Assembly (NCBI GenBank): GCA_035362115.1
Contig: DAOSDD010000024.1
Coordinates: 1 to 28,167 of the forward strand
Direction of reading: 5' to 3'
Source of the DNA: DUMC01 sp035362115
GTDB lineage: Bacteria > Bacillota > Clostridia > Acetivibrionales > DUMC01
DNA: 28,167 bases
Every line of letters begins with the position of its first letter. Positions within the stretch are counted from its first letter, which is position 1. Shown here in pieces: positions 1 to 12,000 of the stretch. Both the position numbers and the translations under genes were made by a program. A model generated the notes under the pieces. The model was not told the origin of the DNA and searched no databases. It saw only the letters and a list, made by a program, of their open reading frames with translations.

Positions 1-2
1 GC

Positions 3-3000
3 AAACAGCCTCCTGCATGGGGTACTGATCAAGTAAAGGTGAAAGTTACAGCAGAAGGGTACGAACATACTTATCCTGTAACTGAGTTTTTCTCAGACCT
101 TATTTTCCCAAATACAGATGGTACTATTACAGTTGGTATTCCAGCCATGTCTTATGCAGCAGAAGGAAGACGTGCTGTTGAAGTTTTCAAGGGTGAGGTT
201 GTGATTGCTAGAACAGGCTTCAATGTTGGTGATAGTAAGATTATGTATGCCAACTCCCATGAGTATTGGAATGAAGTTGCGATAGGTGGCGAATATCTTG
301 AAAACTATTTAAATAGCAACCCGAAAGCTGAAGTTTGGTTAAATGGAGAGAAAATTGCTTCCAGCATTTCTTACCGATTTATGGGCGAATTACTATTCAG
401 ATTTCCAACATCCTTTGAACCGGGGGCAAACTACAGAATAAAAGTGTTTGTTAATGATGATGAGAAAACCGAAGCCGAGGGATTTCCTTTTTCTGTAGCT
501 CCGCGTCTTGACCTCGATAATCCGATTGTCAGTATAGCAGAGGGTAACTGCACACTAATAATAAAGGAAAGCAGTTATGCAGAATATGGCTGGCAATCGG
601 ATGATGCAATAACAGTCCATGTACATGGACCTGAATTCTATAAGCGTTTTGAAACCACTGGTGGGAATCTTACAGTTAACAATGATACCGTAGTCTTTAC
701 ATTAAAAGATGGATTCGGAAATAATTTATCTTTAATTACAGGTGAATATAATGTAGATGTAGATAAAGATGGTGCCAAAATCGGTTACGGGGAGTTTATA
801 GTTGTACAGAATGACGGCGATGCTATAAAAGGAAGTGTTAATAACCCTGACGGTTCAGCAGCCGATGGCGGATATGCAGATATACATAAGGTAGATCAAG
901 GTTGGGGTACGCGTATAATATTGGGTCATGATGGTAAATTTTATATAAGAAAAGAGCGCCTTAAAGGAACCGGAGATTATGAATTTATCGCCATACCTTC
1001 ATCATCTTCACAGTACGCAAGCAGCAGTAGAGTAGTGACACTTGATGAAAATGGAGACATAAAAGATAAAGATGGAAGCATACTAAATACAGTTGATATA
1101 ACTCTTAATAAGGCACAGGTTTCAGGCACAGTTTATGTTTATTCCGGCGGTGATAAAGCCAATGGAGGAAGAGTTGATATACATGAGGTTTATGATAATA
1201 ATAATTGGAAGTGGATTACGGGAGAAGATATTGCTTCTGATGGTACATATAAAATCGGTGGTTTGAAACCAAATACAAAATATCAGATTGTTGCAATTCC
1301 TCCGAGGGAAATTGATTATTTGCATTCGGATACAGTAGAAATAATTACTGATGATTCTGCATCTTTTCCAACTCCTGTTGATCTTTCATTCACAAAACCT
1401 CAAATTCGGGGAATTGCAAGGGATGATGGCAATGAGCTTTTGAATAGTGGTCAATATTATATTAATGCTAGATCTCTTTATTACCATGGTTCTTATAAGA
1501 CAAAAACAGGAGATAACGGCATTTTCATGATTGGTGGTCTTGCCCCCGGTGAGTATATGATCTCTATCGAACCAGAGAGTAATTCCATATATGTTAGATC
1601 TGAAGAAATTAAAGTAGTAATTGATCAGAATGGAATTGCATCACCTTCGTCAATTGAATTAAAACTTGCCCAGCCGAAATTGACAGGAAGTGTAATAGAT
1701 AAAGATGGTAATACTCTATCATCTGATGGCTATGTTGAAGTGTATAAAGGCACATGGAAAAACATGCAGTTTATTAGCTCTGTTAGAGTTGATATAAATG
1801 GCACATTCAGAATTGGAGGCATACCTGACGGAGATTACTATATAAGGGCAATAGTTAATTATGGTTCTGAAAAATTCAGCAGCAACTCTTCGTCGGTATT
1901 TACACCAATAAAACTAGGAACTACAGAAACTGTTAATCTCCAGCTCACCGACAGATCAGTACCTCGAATCCGGTGGATTATGGATACAGGTGTAGGGTCC
2001 GGATTTGTGAATTTGCATATGTACAACCTTGCAGGCAAAACTAAAGATGCTTTTGCAGCAGAGATTCTTGATGCAGAAGGTTCTTCATTAACCCCTTCAA
2101 TACAAATACCTGCAGAGAATATTAACATTACATGGGTTGATGAATTCTCCGATGAAGCTGGTCTTGAAATATATTCTGAAAGTATAAAAAATCTAAAAGC
2201 CGGAAAATACAAACTAAAGTTATCATATAATGGAGTAGAGATATCCTCCGATAGTCCTTTGCAAAATGAGTTCATTGTATTATATTATATGGATGTTTCT
2301 CCAAAAGGAGCACTTCCATCAACAGCACCCGGAATGCTGCTCAAGCTTTTTGTAAATGACGGAAAGGGCGGAAAAGTTTCGGGAATATGGAAGGAAGGAG
2401 ATACATTATCGGCAAAACTTATAACAAGTAACGGAGTAGAATATCATAATACTATTCCATGTACAATAAATACCGATGATACAATTTCAATAAACCTACC
2501 GACAGATATAACACTGCCAGATGGCTGGAATTATATTGAAATATACAATAAAATAAATACTGAAAGCATACTGCTCGGTAAAGCCGACTTCGTTGTAGGA
2601 ACTCCTGCCATACGGCGAGTACAGGACGCAAATGAGGGCGACAATAATGTAAATGTTGAAGGTGATTACCTGGCAGTTTATGAAAAACAAGGTGTATCAG
2701 GAGAAATACTTGACTTAACCGGAAAGGTTCTTTGGACCAGTGCCTATGTAAACTTTGCATGGGAAAGGCTTGAATTCAGATTTGATGATCTTCAGCTGCC
2801 TGCCGGAAATTTCAAATTTAGAATTAAAGATGGTACAACTGTTATTGGGGAAAATTCATTTAATGTAGTACCTCAATTGATTTGTACTCCACGTGTTGTT
2901 CCGGACCAATCTGCAGCCACCCTTACTGTGAAAAACAGTTCTTCGTTGAGTGAGTTCAAGTGGAGCAGTAATGACAGTATTACGGATTTTAGGGTTTACA

Positions 3001-6000
3001 TCGGCAATTCAGGACCATGGTTTGATATTGATTCAGGCAATGGACTTTCATTTGCTGATGACGGTAGTGGTAACCTAATAATAAATATTTCAGCGGAAAA
3101 TATGCAGAAGCTTTCATTTGGAGAAGGAAAGGCCCAGATTGATGTATACAAAAATCATGGGGAGGCGGACTTCAGAAAAATCGGGTTTGCAAGGTTTGTC
3201 CTAGGGTATGATATAATTTCCGGAACAGTCAAAAACCTGGAAAATGAACCTATGCCCGGAGTAAGGGTTAATATTGAAAATATCAGTGAATATGACCGGA
3301 GAGGCTTTTCTGTATTTACCGACGGCGAAGGAAAGTTCAATATATCCAAATCGGATATGCCATGGCCTGGAGATGAAATTCCGACAGGAGATTATTCTTT
3401 TGTTGTAATGGCACCAAAAGGCTCATCTTACGGTTCTGCAATAACAAAAGTTAATATTGATCCTGCTGTCACAAATAATGTAATATTGGCTCTGCCACCG
3501 GCACAGATTACAGGAACTGTAAAAGCCGGTTCGGAAAATGCTACAGGTTCCAGGGTAGAGGTGTTGAAACCTATTGATGATAGGAAATGGGAATACTTAT
3601 ATTACATAGATGTAAACAGCGATGGCACTTTTAGTTTCGGCGGACTTGATGCAGGTACCTATTTTATAGTGGCACATGCACCGGAGGGGCTGCTCTTTTT
3701 GCATTCACCTGCTGAAGAAGTGGTTATTGGTGATACTGTACAAGATATTACAGTTAACCTGAGTCCTGTTCAGGTTGTTGGAGCAGCTTGGGATGCCAAA
3801 GGTAATTTGCTTGAAGGTTATGAATATTACTTAAGGGTAAGATCCCTTGAACCGGAAAAAGGTGAAAATGATAATGGCAAATGGAGGACCGAGTATGGGA
3901 AGTATTACCTGGGCGGACTGAAACCTGGTTCCTATGCAATAAATATGCAACCGAATAGGGATTCATTATATACACAATCTCTTGAGGAAATATTTACGGT
4001 TAACCCTGACGGGACAGTGTCACGTGAAGTTATTGATCTAAAATTCACAAATCCTAAAGTAATAGGGGCTGTTAGATATATAAAAGATCAGGAAATGCTG
4101 CCTTTAACTGAAGGTTATGTAGATATATTTAAAGGTACCTGGCAAAATATGCATTATATCACAACAGTTGAGCTGGATGAGAACGGCAAATTCAGAATTG
4201 GAGGAATCCCCGGCGGCAAGTATTATATACGAGCTGCTATATGGGACGAATCTCCGTTACGTCAGGATTATTCACAATCATTTATGAAGGAAATTATAAT
4301 AAGTGATGATATTCCTGAAACACCGGAAGAAATAGAAGAACCATTGATGTTAATGGATAAAACCCCGCGCATAAGGGTGGTCTATGATGCAATGACAGGT
4401 GATGACAACCTTAGATTGCGCATGGTTAATGCGAGTAAGCTCGTTAATACAAGTGGTGTGGTTAGCGGTCTGACGGCAGAAATTATGGATCAGTATGGAA
4501 ATCCTCTTGCTAATCCTATCGAAATATCAAATCCAGGCAACTTCAGTATAGATAATCGTACTTGGGATTTTAACAAAGATGAAGCCGATATTTTGATCAG
4601 ACTAAGTGGAAATCTTAATCTAAAACCCGGCAATTACAATCTTAAGCTTATATATAATGAAGGAACAGGTTATAAGCAGGTTGTAAATGAAACACCTTTT
4701 ATAAACGGCTTTAATGGTTTCAGAATTTTATATTGGCTCCATGTAAACCCATATGGAGTTTTACCGGGGACAGCATCATTAGGCAAGATTATTGAAATAA
4801 GCGCAGATGGTGACAGCAGCCAATATCCATGGAATACAGGCGATAGTGATAAACTTATAATTAAGCTGACTACAGAAGATGAAACAGAGTATACATTACC
4901 CTGTTCCATTGATGCAAACAATATCATTAAAGCAGAATTAACTTCACCTCCAATACCTTCGGAAGGTCTTGCAAAAGGCAGATATAGAATTACTGTTTAT
5001 AAGGATGAGGTGTTGCTGGGGGTTTCAGAGCTGCACGCAAGTGAACCTTATATTAATGGCATATTTGATTCATGTGAAGAAAATGACTTCATAACACTTT
5101 ACGGCATTAACTTGATTACGTATGAAGAGAATGACATAGTAGGGAAGGTATACCGGATATCCGACGCAACACCAGTTGTCACCAGTTCAAAAGTAGATTT
5201 CAACTGGGGCCATCTTAATATATCCTTAAATAATACAAGGCTTATTCCCGGGGATTACAGGCTTGAGCTTTATGTTGACGGAGCCGAGATTGCGCTTCCG
5301 GAAGATGGTATATTCACAGTGGCAAACCTGTTGCGTGCAACACCAAGCTATTTACTTACAGGAAATACCTCCGGCAAAACAGTTACATTGGATGCTGCAG
5401 AGGGTATAACTCCATGGGAAATCGGTGATAAGCTTTTCATAAGTATTTCATGCGATAACTATGGAAATGAAGAGTATGGGCCTATTTCCGTTACTGCCGA
5501 ATCAGTATCGTCTATAACATTCACAATGCCCGATATAGTAAATGAAGGTCATTGTTCTATATTTGTATATAATGAAAATGACCCTGATCATATAAAATAT
5601 ATTGGATATGCACACTTTGAGATACTGGAGCAAACACAGCTTACCGGTACAATAAAAGACTTTGCAGAAAATCCGGTACCTTATTCTTCAGTCTTGGTAT
5701 TTAGAACTGATGAAAAAACCGGCGAACATTGGGTAATGAGATTTGATGCCGATGGCGAAGGCAACTATGCAGTATATGGGATTGAACCTGGTGAATATAC
5801 AGTTTTTGCCATACCCCCAGCAGGGAAAGTCTTATTTGAATCTGACAGCTTGGAACTCGTAATTAACGATGATATGACAGGTACTATTCCCAGTCCATGT
5901 GATTTTATCCTTCCTGAAGCCAGAGTAATATCAGGTACAATAAGCATTCCTGAGAGTGTTACTGAAAATAGATACATTCATGTGCATGCATTTACTGATA

Positions 6001-9000
6001 AAGGTACCCCCGATGAAGCTGATGATATTGGTACAGGCTCTGAAGTACTAATCCCTGCAGGTGAAACAAGCGTACTTTACGCAATCAACGTACCTGTTGG
6101 GTATAGCTATAGAGTACAATACTTCGCTGATCCGGGCTATGGATATGAAAATGGCGGTTTTTACTCTGAAAACGGAACAGTATTTGATTATTATCAGGCA
6201 ACGCTTTTGGATTTGACAACATCCGGGAAATCAGGCATTGACCTGTATGTAAGCAAAGCTTTAGCACCTTCCATTGTAAAGGCGGAAGCCATTGAGGATG
6301 GAACAGCTATAAAACTTTACTTCAGCAAGCCCCTTGATATGATGACATTACCTTCAGCTCCGGCAGGCTTTACTATTAAAGTCAGCAGTGATGTATATGA
6401 AATCAGTAGTGTAACAGCAAATGAAAAAGAAAATGAACTTACACTGGAGCTTGATAATTACAAGATATTCAAGGATTATACAAATATAACTCTGACATAT
6501 GGTAAGGAAGCCGGTGTAAAATCTTATGACGGAATGCTGCTTGAAAGTATAACCACTGATGAACCGGTTTCAATTTCAAACTTAAGTAATAGAGTATTAA
6601 GTATAGTAACAGGCTTTGCTAACGGGGCTTTATTAAATAAGGACGCAAGGATAAGTGTTTCGACTTCAGAGGAAGCTAAAATAATACTGAAAGAAAACGA
6701 ATCAATACTTGTATCAGGTGAGACATCAGTAACAGGAACGATCTCTTCTGAGGGTTCTCATGCAATAACAATTTCTGTTGATGGCAGAAAGAACGATATA
6801 ACTATAACCTTCACTATTGATAAAACTCCTCCTGATATAGCAATATTAAACTGCGATAATACAGTAGTTATAAATAATCATGACGGAGTAACTCCTACTA
6901 TAGAATTCAGCAGTGATTGTGTTGCTGCCTCAAAGGTTGTAACTCTCAACGGGCAGGCATATGACGGCAGCACAATCAAAAGGGCAGGGGAATATATACT
7001 CAAAGCATCCGCAAGGGATGAAGCAGGAAATGTAAGAACAGTAAGTAAAGAATTTAAAATTATCTGGGACACAGGTGCTCCTGTCATTGTTGTAAGTGGT
7101 GTTGAAAACGGGAAAATATACCAAGACACGTCAATTGGAATATCATTGGCTCGTGATGCTGGTATACCACAGGAATACAGCAATGAAGCAAACTATTACT
7201 ACAAAGGCAGCCTGAAGTTACCGGATGGCAAGGTTCAAACCTTTGATAATAATTCCATTCCTTCTGTTACAGACAAAGGTGCATACAGGCTGGAAATCCT
7301 TGCAGTAAATCCCAGTTACACGGATATTACCAGCAAAAAGATTATAGAATTTACAATTGATAAAGACATTCCGAAAACGGAAATAGGCAATTTAATTCAT
7401 AACCATATTTACAACACTGAAGTTACACCTCTAATCAGCTTTACAGATGATGTAGCTTCACAACAGACCCTTATTGCTAATGCAACTGTTACTCTGACCA
7501 AAGGTGATTTACCGGTTAAAAATTATCACATTGGCGATACAATTACGGCAGATGGTGTCTACACACTTACTGCTGAAACCAAAGATGCTTTTGGTCATGA
7601 ATCGGAAGTTAAATCCGTTACCTTTACAATTGACAGAACAAAGCCGGTAATAACCACTTTCGGTGTCTTGAACGGATATACTTACAAGGATCAAGATGTA
7701 ACTGTTACAATCAAGACAAATGAAGGTACACTTACGGTGATTTGTAATGGGAATACAATTATGCCGGATGGAAACGGGCAATTGCCAACATTTAAAGGTG
7801 AAGAGGATAAATTAACAGTATATAAGCTTTATGCTGAGGCTAAAGATGAGGCAGGAAATATTTCTGGACAAGAATTATCCTTCACCATAGACAGGCTTGC
7901 TGTTAACATTAAAGTAAACGGTATCTCCGATGGAATGCTGATAAATTATAGTCCGGATATTACTTTCACAACCTTTGAAGGTATGAACGAAAAGACCGGA
8001 ACAGCAGCTGAAATTGATGGTATTGCATTTGCAGGCGGAAGCTATACTAAAGAAGGAAGCCATACAATGGTATTAAGTTATACAAGCGGTGGCAATACCT
8101 ATACTAAGAGCATAAACTTCATAATAGATAAAACTGTACCGGCGATAAGCTATAACAATATTCTAAAAAATAATGATGCAGCAACATCCGTCATTTATAC
8201 CAAAACAGGAGATTCCATCAAGGTAAGAGCTAATATCAGCGATACAAATGGTATAAGTGAAGCATATTTCAGTATAGGAACAGCTGCAGCAGCAATTCCT
8301 ATGAAATATGTTGAAGGTTCAGGCTATTATGAAGGTGAATTCTTCGTTGGTAGTGGTAATTATACGGAAATGGATATAATTATTACTGCAAAAGACAAGG
8401 CCGGTAATTCCGCTTCGCCAAAACATTCAAATGTTAAAGTTATAATTGATAATACAAAGCCAGTTGTGAGTATTAAAACAGATCCAGCAATTGCTGACGG
8501 CAGGAACGGAATATTCAAGTCAGAAAACATGAAAATTACGTTAACTGCAGGAACAACTGAAACAATATACTATAATTTCAATAACAATCCGGGCAGTGCA
8601 GCAGGCACCATACAACTATCACCTGCACAAGGCACCAATATATTGGTATACAAAGCACAGGACCCGGCAGAAAATATGTCTGATGAGAAGATATACATAT
8701 TTGAATATGATAGTATCAGACCATCGGATGTTATCCTGTCAGATTTAACTCCGGAAACTAGCCTGGTAAATACGGAAACTGTTGGGATAACCGGTTCTGT
8801 TGACAATGAAGGTGGCAAAGCAGGTTCAAAGGTTCTGCTTAAAAAGGCAAATACAGGAGAGGTAGTGGCTTCTGCAAACATCAAAGCTGATAATACCTTT
8901 GTTATGGATGGCATTAGGCTTGTTGAAGGATTAAACAGCTTTACACTCACAGCAATGGACCTTGCGGGAAATGAAAGCAGCACGCCCACTGCCATTTCAA

Positions 9001-12000
9001 GGACATTGGATAGTACTGCCCCAATCATAAAGGTTGATAAGGTGGATGATATACATTACACTATTTCAGCTAATGAGGATGTTACATTAATAGTAGTAAA
9101 ATTCAATGGAATTGTTATTGACAAGGCTAAAATCATAGTAGACCCGGCAAATGCAAGGAAATATACTGTTGAAACACCTGATCCGGTAGAGGGTACCAAT
9201 ACTCTGAATGCAAGTGCTGCCGATACTGCCGGAAACATTGGACATGGTTCATATACAAGTACCTATATACCTGCAAACACATCACAGACTGATGTGCAGC
9301 TGAATGATAATTCAACAATGGATATACCGGGTACGGCTTTTACAACTTCTGTACAGATGCTTGTAAAAACAGTTGATGTTGATGACAATATAAGCTACAA
9401 ACCCTTGGGAGCAGCAATGAACTTCGAGTTTGTAGATGAAGAGAGCAGACCTGTTGCACCTGAAGCACCTCTGGTAATAAGAAATTATATAGGTGCCGGA
9501 CTTAAAGGCGTTGCACTGATGCATGTTAATGCAGACGGAACGGTTGATAGAACTATTACAGCAACGGTTACCACAAGCAATGTGTTTGATATGTATGATA
9601 ATGATACAATAGACAGTCTAGGTACATTCGATGATAATGATATAAACAAGGGAACTGTTATTTATATCAAAGATACAGGATATGTAGTGTTTAAAACAAA
9701 AACTTTCTCCGGCTATGCAGTAGTGCAGGACGTTACCGCCCCTGAAATTGTCCTGTCAACTTCTGATTTTGAAATTAACGCAGCAGATAAATCAGAAGGC
9801 AAAATGAGAATTGCCGGAACCCTGAAAAAAGGAGGCACAGGAGCTGATTCTGCAGAGGATGATACCACAGCATATATCATGGAGGTTACTATCGATAGTG
9901 TTGTAATGGATATAGGAGGACTTACTGAAGAACAAAAGGGTTACAACTTCAATATTCCACTGGATTTGGCAGATGGAACACATGAGGTTGAAATCAGAGC
10001 ATCTGATGCTTCAGGTAATGCATCCACTTTGACAAGGACATACCAGGTGGATGTAACACCACCGGTATTGACTGCTGAAGCGGCAACAGACAAAACAAAC
10101 AGGGATAGTGTAGATATTTATATAAGCACTGATGAAACTTCCGAAATCTGCATTAACGGGGAATATGCAGGACATTTCTATGGCAACAATATCATACCGT
10201 TTACATTGAAAGATGGCTCGGAAAACGAAATCAGTGTAACTGCTAAAGATGCATTTGGGAATTCATCGGAAGCTGAAACTATTAAGGTAACAAGGGACTC
10301 GACTGCGCCTTCTATAACAATTTCCGGTGTAGTCAATAATGCAATTTACAGCACCGACCGTGAAATTGTCGTTTCAGTCACTGATACTCATGATTGCGAG
10401 GCAGTTATCACTATGGATGGGGAAGCTTATATACCCGGAATATATACGGTAGAAGGAAAGCATACCTTAAGAGTTGATGCCGCAGATTCTTTCGGAAACA
10501 CCTCCAGCAGTGTGATAACTTTCACTATTGATAAGAGTGTGCCGTTTATTAAAATATCAGGTGCTGAAAATGGTGGTGTATATAATTCAAACAAAGTAAT
10601 TGAAATTAGTGTTGAAAATGCTGATGAGATAACAGTTGAAATATCTACCGACGGGCAGGCTGCACAAAGCATTCCAATGGAGTTGGCGGGTGGAAGCATT
10701 CCATTAGGAGCATACGGAGAGAAGCATGATTATAAAATAACTGTAACAGCTAAAAGGACTACTGCTGAGAGAACGCTTATTTCAGTTGATATTATTACTT
10801 TGACAATTGACAGAAAAGAACCGCCTGCTGTTACACCAGACGATGATACAGGTGATACAGGTGATACAGGTGGAGGTACAATACCGGTTACTCCTGTAAC
10901 TCCGGTAACGCCTAAACCTGATATTCCTGAAAATCCAGAGACTGATACCCCTGAAACTCCTGAACAGGTTGTTCCTGCGGTTTCTGAACCGGTTAACGGT
11001 ATTATTACTGTAGAACCTGTTTTAACAGGAAACACAGCAAATTCTGCTGTTACAATGGAGGTAATTGATACTGCATTCAAACAGTTGAAAGCAAATGCTG
11101 TGGGTGTTAAAACTATTGGTATAGAGGTAAAAGAACTTTCAGACGCCAAAACATATACCCAGGAGATACCTGCAAGCATAATGCAAGCCGGAAGTGCAAA
11201 ACGGAACATTGCAATATCTATGCCGTATGCAACAGTGACTATACCGGGCAACATGTTTACTGCTGCCGATATTGGCAATAAAAAAACAATTGAAATATCT
11301 GTATCAACAGTAGATATTGATGAGCTTGCCGGGGAAACGGGTAAGAATATTGATAAGGATATCATTAATGCTATAGGAAACAAGCCTGTAATCAGTTTGA
11401 GTGCTTCAATTGATGGGAAGAATGTTGCATGGAATAATCCTGATGCGCCTGTAGAGATATCTATCCCTTACACACCTTCTTCTGAAGAGCTTATTAATAA
11501 CGAACATATTGTAGTATGGTATATTGACGGGAATGGTAAAGTAGTTGCAGTACCCAGCGGAAGATATGATGTACAAACCGGCAGGGTAACATTTACAACT
11601 ACCCACTTCAGCAAATATGCTGTAAGTTATGTAAAGAAGACTTTCAGTGACATATCTGACTATAGCTGGGCTAAAAAGCAAATAGAAGTTCTTGCTTCAA
11701 AAGGTGTTATAAATGGCAAGCCGGGAGGCGTCTTTGATCCCGGAAGCAATATAACCAGGGCGGACTTCATCCTGCTTCTAGTCAAGGCATTGGGATTTAC
11801 AGCAAAGGCAGACACCAACTTTGCAGATGTTAAGGCTTCCGACTACTATTATGAGGCGGTAGGCATAGCAAAGAAACTTGGTATAACTCAAGGTACCGGT
11901 AATAATTTGTTCAAGCCTAATGAGTTTATTACAAGACAGGATATGATGGTACTTGTAAATAGGGCTCTTCTGTTGCAGGACAAGCTCTCTGCGCCAGGCA

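Noticed and set aside
10730..11383. 217-codon minus-strand frame rich in Ser, Val and Pro
   Set aside because: It is the reverse shadow of the repetitive Thr/Pro linker and pre-SLH domain of the surface protein.
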